DNA of 64,000 nt, from assembly GCA_963714205.1 (NCBI GenBank), contig CAVQNQ010000007.1, forward strand, positions 186,001 through 250,000. Direction: 5' to 3'. Shown here one piece after another: positions 18,567 to 26,257 of the stretch. The stretch is from CAVQNQ01 sp963714205. GTDB lineage: Bacteria; Acidobacteriota; Terriglobia; Bryobacterales; Bryobacteraceae. The position numbers and the translations under genes were made by a program. Below the pieces are notes generated by a model. That model was given only the letters and a program-made list of their open reading frames with translations, did no database searches and was not told the DNA's origin. Within the stretch, counting starts at the first letter, position 1, and each line of letters begins with the position of its first letter.

Positions 18567-19000
18567 CCAAGACTTACCGTCAGGGCCAAATTCTCAAGCT
18601 GATCCGCGCCAAGCGGATCTCCACCCAGGAGGACCTGGCGCAGGAACTGCGCAACCAGGGAATCGCCGCCACGCAGGTGACGCTCTCGCGCGACATCCGC
18701 GATCTCCGCCTGGTCAAGACGCGCGATGGCTACCAGGAAATGGCGCCCGAGGAGACCGGCCCGCAGTTCTCGCTGCTGGCCTCCGAGTTCCTGCTGGACG
18801 TGCTGCGCGCCCAGAACCTGGTGGTGCTGAAGACGTCGCCCGGCCATGCCAATTCGGTGGCCGTGGCGCTGGATCGCGAATACTGGCCGGAGATCCTCGG
18901 CACCATCGCGGGCGACGATACCATTCTGCTGATCGCGCCCGATAACGCCGCCGCCGAAGGCGTGCAGGAGAAGCTTGTGCAGCTACTCGAACGCGGCTGA
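18563..19000 (+). CDS. argR: Arginine repressor
   Basis: A 145-residue ArgR. It has an N-terminal winged helix (about 1-70: GQILKLIRAKRISTQEDLAQEL and TQVTLSRDIRDLRLVK) and a C-terminal arginine-binding hexamerisation domain (about 80-145) with the hallmark GTIAGDDTILLIA. The gene overlaps argH by 4 bp and closes the operon. With the double ARG box at 14931-14968 this makes a simple autoregulated arginine circuit. The 3' end overlaps a small convergent gene by 18 bp. Confidence 0.96.
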
Positions 19001-19213
19001 GCCGCCGGAGTGCGCCAGGCGATTCATGCGGACGGCCCAGCCCAGGTATCGCCGGAAATCGCGGCGAAGCCGCCAGGCCAGGCTGCAGAACTCACGGAAA
19101 CCGATCCTGCCGGCTGGAATCACCCAGTAGGTTTCCATGCGCCATTTCAGGTAGGGGCTTTGCCACGGCCGCAGCCGGTATCCGCGCGTGAGCCGCCACA
19201 GTAAGGAGATCAT
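18983..19213 (-). CDS. Small basic protein translationally coupled to the VWA genes
   Basis: A 76-residue Arg/Trp/Tyr-rich protein (starts MISLLWRLTRGYRLRPWQSP) without recognised domains. Evidence that it is real: its ATG overlaps the stop of the upstream VWA gene (ATGA), so it would be the third gene of that operon, and its composition is non-random (eight-plus Arg, five Trp). It converges on argR with an 18-bp overlap. It could be peripheral to the membrane because of its aromatic/basic character. Function unknown. Confidence 0.5.
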   Translation of the reverse strand: MISLLWRLTRGYRLRPWQSPYLKWRMETYWVIPAGRIGFREFCSLAWRLRRDFRRYLGWAVRMNRLAHSGGSAAFE

Positions 19214-20205
19214 CGCATCGACGATGCCGCGCTCTTGGGCGCGGAAACCCCCTGATCGGGCGTCGCATAGTAGCCGCTGCGCGTGCGGGCCGTGAGATGC
19301 CCGGGCGCGTTCACCGCGACCTTGATCTGCCGGAAGGTCCCGTCCATGGCCGCATCCGAGGGGGTGTACTCGATGGTGTACTGGCTGCGGATGTCCCGAG
19401 CCACCTGATGCGCAATGCGGTCCACCTCGGACACCTCCCTGGGAAAGAAAGTCTCGCCGCCGGTGGCCTCTCCCAGCGCTTCCAGCGCCCGCTGGGCGCG
19501 CTTGGCTTCCCGCCGCTCCTCGTCGCTCAGCAGGCCCACGGAATAGATCAGCACCTCGCTCTGCTGGGCGGCCCGCACCAAGCTCTCCAGGCTGATCACG
19601 CTGGAGTTGTCGTTGCCGTCCGTAACCACCACCAGCACCTTCTTGTCCTTGTGAGCCTTCTCCTTCAGGTGGTCGATGGACATCCGTATGGCGTCCCGCA
19701 TGGCCGTGCCGCCGCGCGAATCGATGCGCGTCAGCGCCTCCTGCATTTCCTTGACGTCGCTGGTGAAGTCCCGGCCGTTCGGCAGGTCCAGGAACGCCTC
19801 GTCATTGAAGTTCACGACGAAGACCTCGTCGTCAGGGTTGGAGTCCTTTATCAGCGCCAGCGAGGCCGCCTCCACTTTGGCGCGCTTGTCGCGCATACTG
19901 CCGCTGTTATCGACGATCAGCCCCATCGAGACGGGGATGTCTTCCCGCCGGAAGACCTTGATCTGTTGCTGCACGCCGTTTTCGAAGACATTGAAATCTT
20001 CTCTGGGCAGGTTCGTCACCAGGTGGCCGTTGCGATCCACCACGGTGGTATGCAACACCACCAGGCGCGTATCGGCGCGGAACACCGCGCCGCTCTCCTC
20101 GGCCGGCTTGCCCAACTTACTCTGCTGGGCCAATAAAACCGCACCCACGGAAAATGCAAGGAAAAAAGATGTCGTCAAGAAAGATCGTCTATTGGGACGG
20201 TGCAT
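19210..20205 (-). CDS. Secreted VWA-domain protein (acidobacterial TIGR03436 type)
   Basis: A 331-residue protein with a twin-Arg-like or Sec signal (RRSFLTTSFFLAFSVGAVLL), a short N-terminal beta-domain (VVDRNGHLVTNLPREDFNVFE) and a VWA domain. The MIDAS motif DNSGSM is at 99-104 with TDGNDNSS further on, and the tail is SQYTIEYTPS...RQIKV. This order is that of the VWFA-related proteins greatly expanded in Acidobacteria; role unknown, presumably a surface metal-dependent adhesin or scaffold. It overlaps the upstream VWA gene by 17 bp and the downstream small gene by 4 bp. Confidence 0.88.
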   Translation of the reverse strand: MHRPNRRSFLTTSFFLAFSVGAVLLAQQSKLGKPAEESGAVFRADTRLVVLHTTVVDRNGHLVTNLPREDFNVFENGVQQQIKVFRREDIPVSMGLIVDNSGSMRDKRAKVEAASLALIKDSNPDDEVFVVNFNDEAFLDLPNGRDFTSDVKEMQEALTRIDSRGGTAMRDAIRMSIDHLKEKAHKDKKVLVVVTDGNDNSSVISLESLVRAAQQSEVLIYSVGLLSDEERREAKRAQRALEALGEATGGETFFPREVSEVDRIAHQVARDIRSQYTIEYTPSDAAMDGTFRQIKVAVNAPGHLTARTRSGYYATPDQGVSAPKSAASSMR

Positions 20206-21175
20206 AGTAGCCCATTCGCCAGAAGGCCCGAAGGGGAGGCAGCCCGCGGGGTTGCACGAGCTTCACCTGTACGTGGCGGTACTTTCCATCGCGATCCTGA
20301 TTCTGCGGCGAATAGCCCAGCATGTATTGGTTGCGCAGCTCGATTCCGATCTTCGCGGCGATATCCGGCAACTCGTTCAGATTATCCACCTGGTACTCCC
20401 GCCCTCCGGTCTGTTCGGCCATCTCCGACAGCAATGCCGGACCCGCCAGTTCCTCGGTGGTCCGGGCACGCGAGGACGCCGGCTCGAAGATGCCGATCGC
20501 ATATATTTGGACGTCGGCTTCCTTCACCAGGTTCTTAATTTCGCCTTCCGTGTAACGGCTGTTGTTGTCGCCGCCATCCGAGATCACCAGCAGCGCCTTA
20601 CGCGGATTGTGGGCTTTCTTCATTTCATGCAGGCCCAGGTAAATGGCATCCAGCAACGCCGTGCGGCCCTTGGACTGCGTGAAGGTCAGGCGGTTCTGAA
20701 TCTCCTGCAGGTCGGTAGTGAAGGCCTGCACGACTTGGGCGCCATCGCTGAACTGAACGAGAAAAAACTCATCCTCCGGGTTGGCCGTTTTGAAGAACTG
20801 CGCCACCGCCAGGCGCGACTTTTCGAGCTTGCTGCCCATGCTGCCGCTACAGTCGAAGACTACCCCCACCGAAAGGGGCGCGTCCTCGCTCGAAAACTGT
20901 GAAATCTCCTGTTCCTTCTTCTCTTCGAAAAGTTTGAAGTTCTCTTTATCCAGACCGGTGACAAAGCGGTTCAGCGGGTCGGTGACGGTCACGGGAATTA
21001 GGACGAGCGTGCTATCCACACGAATATTGGCTTTGGGAAGAACATCGGCTTTCGATTCCGGCTTCGGACGCGTCTGGATCGAGACCTGGGGGTCTGCCGG
21101 ATCGCTCGCTCCCCAAAGTGCGCACGATAGCAGAACTACCCCCATCACAAGCAGGTTGCGGTGGGAGGGCAGCAT
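20189..21175 (-). CDS. Secreted VWA-domain protein (second copy)
   Basis: A 328-residue paralogue of the following gene with the same layout: signal peptide (LLVMGVVLLSCALWGASDP), N-terminal module TDPLNRFVTGLDKENFKLFE, MIDAS DCSGSM at 108-113, SDGGDNNSRYT, and a C-terminal RNQYMLGYSPQNQDRDGKYRHVQV. I start at ATG 21175 because the signal peptide begins there; the frame is open 12 codons further. The pair probably arose by tandem duplication, though the sequences have diverged widely. It is divergent from kdsB with only about 60 bp between start codons. Confidence 0.87.
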   Translation of the reverse strand: MLPSHRNLLVMGVVLLSCALWGASDPADPQVSIQTRPKPESKADVLPKANIRVDSTLVLIPVTVTDPLNRFVTGLDKENFKLFEEKKEQEISQFSSEDAPLSVGVVFDCSGSMGSKLEKSRLAVAQFFKTANPEDEFFLVQFSDGAQVVQAFTTDLQEIQNRLTFTQSKGRTALLDAIYLGLHEMKKAHNPRKALLVISDGGDNNSRYTEGEIKNLVKEADVQIYAIGIFEPASSRARTTEELAGPALLSEMAEQTGGREYQVDNLNELPDIAAKIGIELRNQYMLGYSPQNQDRDGKYRHVQVKLVQPRGLPPLRAFWRMGYYAPSQ

Positions 21176-21221
21176 AGAGGCTGGCCAGCCTTTCTCATCC
21201 CAGTCTAGCATAGGTATTTTG

Positions 21222-21230
21222 TGCTATTAT
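21222..21230 (+). promoter_or_regulatory. Extended -10 promoter directly before kdsB
   Basis: TG-C-TATTAT (21222-21230), an extended -10 box, ends 5 nt before the GTG at 21236. A transcription start 6-7 nt downstream would coincide with the start codon. The same TGCTATNNT pattern precedes mobA (30673) and the DapA-like gene (56021). Confidence 0.55.
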
Positions 21231-21235
21231 CGCGT

Positions 21236-21994
21236 GTGCCGCGTAAAATCCTGGGAGTAATACCTGCACGATTTTCTTCCTCCCGCTTCCCCGGCAAAGT
21301 GCTCGCCCGCATCGGCTCCAAGACCATGCTCCAGCTGGTCTATGAGCGGGCTTGCCAAGCTCGGTACATCGGCAGCACGTTGATTGCCACCGACGATGAA
21401 CGCATCCGGGATGCCGCCCGCAGTTTCGGCGCACCCGTCACCATGACCCGCTCCGATCACCCCTCCGGCACGGACCGGGTCGCCGAAGCGGCTTCCGCCG
21501 GGGATGCCGAGATTGTGGTGAACATTCAGGGCGATGAGCCCCTGATCGATCCCGCGGCCATCGACGCCGCCATTCTACCGCTGGTTCACGATTCCAGTAT
21601 CCAGATGGGAACGCTTAGGAAGGAAATCGAGGACCCCAGCGAAATCGGAGACCCCAATGTGGTCAAGGTGGTGACCGATCGCGCGGGCGACGCCCTTTAT
21701 TTCTCCCGCTGCCCCATCCCCTATTCTCGCGACGGGGGGCCCGTGCGGTACTACAAGCACGTGGGGCTCTACGTCTATCGCCGCGATTTCCTGCTGGGCT
21801 ATCCCGCCTTGCCGGCCGGCCCGCTCGAACAGGCCGAGCGGCTGGAACAATTGCGCGCCCTGGAAAACGGGTACTCCATCCGGGTAGTGGAGACCGAGTA
21901 TGAGTCCTTGGGGGTGGATACGCCCCAGGATCTCGAAAAAGTGACCCGCCTGTACGAAGCCTCCATCGGGCACGAGGTGAAACCGTATGGCTAA
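21236..21994 (+). CDS. kdsB: 3-deoxy-manno-octulosonate cytidylyltransferase (CMP-KDO synthetase)
   Basis: A 252-residue enzyme activating KDO with CTP for lipopolysaccharide. Motifs: ILGVIPARFSSSRFPGKVL at the N-terminus, IATDDERI, SGTDRVAEA, VVNIQGDEPLI and YYKHVGLYVYRRDFL. The frame allows GTG 21221 or 21236; the latter puts the diagnostic PRKILGVIPAR right at the N-terminus and fits a leaderless promoter. It overlaps pyrG by 8 bp. With pyrG (CTP supply) and kdsA it forms a logical KDO operon. Confidence 0.95.
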   Translation: MPRKILGVIPARFSSSRFPGKVLARIGSKTMLQLVYERACQARYIGSTLIATDDERIRDAARSFGAPVTMTRSDHPSGTDRVAEAASAGDAEIVVNIQGDEPLIDPAAIDAAILPLVHDSSIQMGTLRKEIEDPSEIGDPNVVKVVTDRAGDALYFSRCPIPYSRDGGPVRYYKHVGLYVYRRDFLLGYPALPAGPLEQAERLEQLRALENGYSIRVVETEYESLGVDTPQDLEKVTRLYEASIGHEVKPYG

Positions 21995-23639
21995 ATTTAT
22001 ATTCATCACCGGCGGCGTGGTCTCGTCGCTGGGTAAAGGTATCGCCGCCGCCTCGATCGGCTGTCTGCTGGAAAGCCGCGGACTGAAGGTCACCTGCCAG
22101 AAGTGCGACCCCTACCTGAACGTGGATCCGGGCACCATGAGTCCCTTCCAACACGGCGAGGTCTTCGTCACCGACGACGGGGCTGAGACCGATCTCGACC
22201 TGGGCCACTACGAGCGTTTCACGCACGCCAAGCTCACCCAGAGCAACAACCTGACCTCCGGCCGCATCTACGAGCAGATCATCTCCCGTGAGCGCCGCGG
22301 CGACTATCTCGGCAAGACCGTGCAGGTGATCCCCCACGTTACCAACGAGATCAAGTCCGCCATCAAGCGCGTGGCCCAGGACGTGGACGTGGTCATCGTC
22401 GAAATCGGCGGCACCGTGGGCGATATCGAATCGCTGCCGTTTCTGGAAGCCATCCGCCAGATGCGCCACGAGCTGGGACGCAGCAACACGCTGTTCGTGC
22501 ACGTGACCCTGGTGCCCTGGATCGCCGCGGCCCAGGAACTCAAGACCAAACCCACCCAGCACAGCGTCAAGGAGTTGCGCGCCATCGGTATCCAGCCGGA
22601 TATCCTGGTGTGCCGCTCCGAACGGTTCATCTCCCAGGAAATGAAGGAGAAAATCGCGCTGTTCTGCGACGTGGACGTGGAGGCCGTGGTTACCGCGCGG
22701 GACGTGAAATCGGTCTATGCGGTGCCGATCACCTTCTCCGCCGAAGGCGTGGACGAAATCGTCCTGCGCCTGCTTCATCTGGAGGCCGGACCGCGCGATC
22801 TCAGCCGTTGGAGCGCCATGCTGGAGCGCCTGGAAAACCCGCGCGATGAAGTGACCATCGGGCTGGTCGGCAAGTACGTCGAGTACGAAGATTCTTACAA
22901 GAGCCTCAAGGAAGCCTTGCAGCACGGCGGCATGGCCCACAATCTCAAGGTCAACATTCACTGGATCGAAGCCGAGGGCGTGGTGGGGGACGAACGGGAG
23001 CGCCAGTTGTCCGGCTACGACGGAATCCTGGTGCCCGGCGGCTTCGGCAAGCGCGGCGTGGAGGGCATGATCAACTCCATCCGCTACGCTCGCGAGCGTC
23101 AAGTCCCCTATTTTGGAATCTGCCTGGGTATGCAGCTCCTGGTGGTGGAGTTCGCCCGCAACGTGTGCGGGCTGGCGGATGCGGATTCCACCGAGTTCAA
23201 CCCCGGCACGCCCCATCGCGTGATTTTCAAGCTGCGCGAGTTGAAGGGCATCGAGGAGCTGGGCGGCACCATGCGGCTGGGCGGCTGGCCCTGCCGACTG
23301 CTCGAGGATAGCTTCGCCTTCAGGGCGTATGGCGTCCGGGAGATCCACGAGCGCCACCGCCATCGTTACGAGTTCAATCGTGAATACGAAGAGCTGCTGC
23401 GGGCGGCGGGACTTCGCATTACCGGAGAGACACCCGACGGCACCTACGTCGAGATCTGCGAGATCTCGGGGCACCCGTGGTATCTCGGATGCCAGTTCCA
23501 CCCCGAGTTCAAGTCCAAGCCCATGGAGCCGCATCCCCTGTTTAAAGCGTTTATCGGGGCTTCGTACGCCTACCGTCAGCGGCGCCTGGCAACCGCCGGC
23601 CAGGAACGCCCCGCGGAGGCTCTCAGCAGTGCCGATTGA
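21987..23639 (+). CDS. pyrG: CTP synthase
   Basis: A 550-residue enzyme converting UTP to CTP with glutamine. The N-terminal synthetase domain begins KFIFITGGVVSSLGKGI and contains KCDPYLNVDPGTMSPFQHGE. The C-terminal class I glutamine amidotransferase (about 290-535) has the Cys nucleophile in FGICLGMQLLVV and the His/Glu pair in FHPEFKSKP. Length is normal with a short C-terminal tail. It overlaps kdsB (8 bp) and kdsA (11 bp). The kdsB-pyrG neighbourhood is also known in other Gram-negative bacteria, including Chlamydia. Confidence 0.98.
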   Translation: MAKFIFITGGVVSSLGKGIAAASIGCLLESRGLKVTCQKCDPYLNVDPGTMSPFQHGEVFVTDDGAETDLDLGHYERFTHAKLTQSNNLTSGRIYEQIISRERRGDYLGKTVQVIPHVTNEIKSAIKRVAQDVDVVIVEIGGTVGDIESLPFLEAIRQMRHELGRSNTLFVHVTLVPWIAAAQELKTKPTQHSVKELRAIGIQPDILVCRSERFISQEMKEKIALFCDVDVEAVVTARDVKSVYAVPITFSAEGVDEIVLRLLHLEAGPRDLSRWSAMLERLENPRDEVTIGLVGKYVEYEDSYKSLKEALQHGGMAHNLKVNIHWIEAEGVVGDERERQLSGYDGILVPGGFGKRGVEGMINSIRYARERQVPYFGICLGMQLLVVEFARNVCGLADADSTEFNPGTPHRVIFKLRELKGIEELGGTMRLGGWPCRLLEDSFAFRAYGVREIHERHRHRYEFNREYEELLRAAGLRITGETPDGTYVEICEISGHPWYLGCQFHPEFKSKPMEPHPLFKAFIGASYAYRQRRLATAGQERPAEALSSAD

Positions 23640-24450
23640 GTTCAGCGATTTCGGAGGCGGACGGCCGCTGGTGCTGATCGCCGGCCCTTGCGTCATCGAA
23701 AGCGAGGAGCACGTATACCGCATGGCTCGCGGTATCCGCCAGGCGGTCGGTGAGTTCGTCTTCAAGGCGTCCTTCGATAAGGCCAATCGCACCAGCATCG
23801 GCGCATACCGCGGGCCGGGCCTGCGAGAGGGTTTGCGCATCCTGGCTGGAGTGAAGGCCGAGGGCATCCCGGTCCTGACCGACATCCACGAGACCTGCCA
23901 GGCCGAGCCGGCCGCCGAAGTGGCCGACATCCTCCAGATCCCCGCTTTCCTGTGCCGCCAGACCGACCTGCTGGTGGCCGCCGGCCGCACCGGGCGGATC
24001 ATCAATATCAAGAAAGGCCAGTTCGTGGCGCCCCATGATATCCACCGCGCCGCCGATAAGGTGGCCTCCACCGGCAACTCGCAGGTGATTCTCACCGAGC
24101 GCGGCGCCGCGTTCGGGTACAACAACCTGGTGGTGGATATGCGCGGCCTGAAGACCATGCGGGACGCCGGCTGGCCGGTGGTTTTCGACGCCACCCATAG
24201 CGTCCAGATCCCCGGCGGCGCCGGAGACGCTTCCGGAGGCCGGCCCGAATTCATCGAAACGCTGGCCCGCGCGGCCGTGGCGGCAGGGGTAGACGGGGTC
24301 TTCGTGGAATGCCACGACCAGCCCGAAAAGGCTTTTTCCGACGGACCCAACGCGCTCCGACTCGATCTTCTGGGCGCCTTCTGGCAGCGCCTCACAGCCA
24401 TCCACGAGCTGGTCAACTCGCAGCCGTTTCTGCACGCTATGGGCGGCTGA
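23629..24450 (+). CDS. kdsA: KDO-8-phosphate synthase, metal-dependent type
   Basis: A 273-residue enzyme condensing PEP and arabinose-5-phosphate. The start is GTG 23629 inside the pyrG end, with GCGGAGG 9-15 nt upstream. IAGPCVIES has Cys21 where metal-independent enzymes (E. coli) have Asn, so this belongs to the metal-requiring class (as in Aquifex). Other family blocks: KASFDKANRTS, RGPGL, LTDIHE, NIKKGQFVAP, and VFVECHDQPEKAFSDGPNAL with downstream metal ligands. It completes the kdsB-pyrG-kdsA set. Confidence 0.96.
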   Translation: MPIEFSDFGGGRPLVLIAGPCVIESEEHVYRMARGIRQAVGEFVFKASFDKANRTSIGAYRGPGLREGLRILAGVKAEGIPVLTDIHETCQAEPAAEVADILQIPAFLCRQTDLLVAAGRTGRIINIKKGQFVAPHDIHRAADKVASTGNSQVILTERGAAFGYNNLVVDMRGLKTMRDAGWPVVFDATHSVQIPGGAGDASGGRPEFIETLARAAVAAGVDGVFVECHDQPEKAFSDGPNALRLDLLGAFWQRLTAIHELVNSQPFLHAMGG

Positions 24451-24473
24451 TGCGTCATAAGATAAAAGGGAAT

Positions 24474-24938
24474 ATGTTGAATCTCACCAGGCGCCGCGGA
24501 TTTTCGCTGATTGAGCTGCTGATCGTCATCGCGATCATCCTGATTATCATCACCATCGCCGTGCCCAAATTGAGCCGGGCGCGGATGTATTCGCAGGAGA
24601 CCGCCGCGCTCGGCGCCATCCGGACCATCCACACGGCCCAGGTGCAGTACTACTCGCAATACGGCCGCTACGCCACTTCGCTCACCGAGCTCGGACCGCC
24701 CGCCAGCGGCTCCGCCAACCCCTCGGCAGCGGACCTGATCGGCAACGACCTGGCCGGCGGTGACAAGAGCGGCTACAAGTTCACCCTCACCGGGAATCCC
24801 GGCGGTTACCAGATCAACGCCAGCCCCGAGGCCTTCAACAGCAGCGGCAGCCGGACGTTCTTTTCCGACCAGAGCATGGTCATCCACCAGAACTACGGCC
24901 CCGAGCCCGCCACAGCCAACAGCCCCGAGCTGAAATAG
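24474..24938 (+). CDS. Type IV pilin-like prepilin / pseudopilin
   Basis: A 154-residue prepilin. The short basic leader MLNLTRRRG is followed by the prepilin peptidase site G/FSLIELL and a hydrophobic helix (IVIAIILIIITIAVP). The C-terminal globular domain contains a typical QYYSQYGRYATSLTELGPP segment, as in GspG/PilA-like proteins. AAAAGGGA directly upstream supports ATG 24474 over ATG 24450. It follows kdsA by 23 bp but no pilus assembly gene is nearby. It could be a PilA-type or minor pilin. Confidence 0.85.
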   Translation: MLNLTRRRGFSLIELLIVIAIILIIITIAVPKLSRARMYSQETAALGAIRTIHTAQVQYYSQYGRYATSLTELGPPASGSANPSAADLIGNDLAGGDKSGYKFTLTGNPGGYQINASPEAFNSSGSRTFFSDQSMVIHQNYGPEPATANSPELK

Positions 24939-24955
24939 CGCCGCGCAGCTAAGCT

Positions 24956-25714
24956 TCAGAAGGCTTCCGCCGAGCGTATTCCCTCCGATTCCAGAGCCAC
25001 CGCTATCTTCTTCAGAGCGATCTTATGGATCTGCGAGATGCGGCTTTCATTGACCCCCATCAGGTCGCCGATCTCTCTCATAGTCAACTCGTTGGAGTAG
25101 TAGAGCCAGACCACGCGCTGGTAGCGTTCCGGGAGCGTGCCGATGGCCCGCGCCAGGGTCGTCTGCATCTCACTGTGCTGGCACATGCGGTCCGGCTGGA
25201 GGGCCGGACCCGCGGCGTATTCCGGGGCGCGATCGCTTTCCGTCTCGAGATTGGGAGGCGAGGCCATGCCCACCGTGCGCAGTTCCACCTGCATCCTGCG
25301 CCACCGGTCCAGGCTCACCCCCATTTCCCGCGCCAGCTCGATCTCGCTGGGCAACCGGCCGAGCTTTTTCGAAAGATCGCTCTTCATCGCGTCCACCTGC
25401 TTCTGCCGCTTGCGCAGGTCCCGCGAGGCCCAATCGAGCTGCCGCAGGCTGTCCAGGATGGCCCCCTTGATGCGGTGCTTGGCATAGGACTGAAAAGCCA
25501 CGTTCTTGGCTGCATCGAATTTTTCCACCGCGTCGAACAACCCCAGCACGCCGGCGTGCACCATGTCGTCCAGATCCACGTGCACCGGCAGATTCTCATG
25601 GACGCGAACGGCGATGACCTTCACCAACGGAAGATGTTCGAGTATGATCTTGTCGCGGAGCTGCCGGGAAATCCTGGGCCTTCGACGTGTGGACACACTT
25701 GTGATCCGCATCAT
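24956..25714 (-). CDS. RNA polymerase sigma factor, FliA/WhiG (sigma-28) type
   Basis: A 252-residue sigma-70-family factor. Region 2 is at about 25-95 (HLPLVKVIAVRVHENLP, DDMVHAGVLGLFDAVEKFD, KHRIKGAILDSLRQLDW), region 3 at about 100-150 and region 4 at about 195-245 (LPERYQRVVWLYYSNELTMREIGDLMGVNESRISQIH). The size and YAKHRIKGAILDSLR match FliA/SigD/WhiG. An AAGGACGG Shine-Dalgarno precedes ATG 25714. No flagellar genes are in the window, so a non-flagellar regulon is possible. A sigma-54-like element lies about 70 bp upstream. Confidence 0.9.
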   Translation of the reverse strand: MMRITSVSTRRRPRISRQLRDKIILEHLPLVKVIAVRVHENLPVHVDLDDMVHAGVLGLFDAVEKFDAAKNVAFQSYAKHRIKGAILDSLRQLDWASRDLRKRQKQVDAMKSDLSKKLGRLPSEIELAREMGVSLDRWRRMQVELRTVGMASPPNLETESDRAPEYAAGPALQPDRMCQHSEMQTTLARAIGTLPERYQRVVWLYYSNELTMREIGDLMGVNESRISQIHKIALKKIAVALESEGIRSAEAF

Positions 25715-25781
25715 GGTCCGTCCTTTTCCGTGTCTGCCTGGCTCGGGTGCGCCGGACTGAATTCGCCGACAGCCCTGAAAG

Positions 25782-25797
25782 TGCAACCGCGGGGCCA
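25782..25797 (-). promoter_or_regulatory. Candidate sigma-54 (-24/-12) promoter for the FliA-type sigma gene
   Basis: On the minus strand TGGCCCCGCGGTTGCA contains TGGC and TTGCA with the exact 7-bp interval of the sigma-54 consensus. It ends 67 bp before ATG 25714. A sigma-54 step ahead of sigma-28 is familiar from flagellar cascades. The motif is short and GC-rich, so a chance match is possible. Confidence 0.4.
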
Positions 25798-25911
25798 CCA
25801 ATGCGGGGCGATAAATGCCCTATTTTCAATAAGAATAAACACTGCGCCCCGTTTCAGATCGGGGCGTGTTTCAGAATGGAACGCAGGGACGTTTCACGTT
25901 GGAGCAGAATG

Positions 25912-26064
25912 CTACCAGCCGGCGCGATAGGCGATGTACGTCTTCACGGCCAGCCCGCCCAGGAAAATCCACACCGCGCTGCGCAGGATGCCATCCAGCG
26001 TGAAGCCAGCCAGCAGTGCTAGCACGACATAGGCGCCCATGGCCGACGTGAAGCGTTTGTTCAT
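25912..26064 (-). CDS. 50-residue two-helix membrane protein
   Basis: A very short reading frame, MNKRFTSAMGAYVVLALLAG to YIAYRAGW, encoding two hydrophobic segments (about 10-22 and 30-41) joined by TLDGILRS. Composition (basic N-terminus, Leu/Ala/Gly-rich helices, Arg-Ala-Gly-Trp end) looks like a genuine small inner-membrane protein. No strong Shine-Dalgarno is visible upstream. It lies alone between the sigma gene and a repeat-rich gap. Function unknown. Confidence 0.5.
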   Translation of the reverse strand: MNKRFTSAMGAYVVLALLAGFTLDGILRSAVWIFLGGLAVKTYIAYRAGW

Positions 26065-26112
26065 GAAATTTCATTCTGGCATGGACGGGGTGAGGAAGCG
26101 GATAAACTCCAA

Positions 26113-26175
26113 CTCACCGCGGAGGCGCGGAGCCGCGGAGATTCGCGGAGAGGAAGGAAGAAGAAAGAAGGAAGG
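26113..26175. repeat. CGCGGAG-repeat intergenic element with purine tail
   Basis: Several near-copies of the unit CGCGGAG(G/A) occur in succession (CCGCGGAGG, CGCGGAGC, CGCGGAGAT, CGCGGAGAGG), followed by an A/G-only stretch to about 26185. It lies in a gene-free gap (26065-26257). Similar CTCCGCG-type simple sequences are seen between genes in other soil bacteria. No ORF or promoter was recognised in the gap. Confidence 0.5.
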
Positions 26176-26257
26176 CAAAAAAGTCGTGTGCGCCGGCTGC
26201 TGCCGCAAAGCTTTTCCCGCCACTCGCGCGCAGAGGGAGCCGAGGCTCCCCCTCGCG

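Noticed and set aside
21663..24887. A 1074-codon open frame antisense to kdsB-pyrG-kdsA-pilin
   Set aside because: It mirrors the codon structure of four well-identified genes on the other strand and has no recognisable domain; long antisense frames are expected at this GC.
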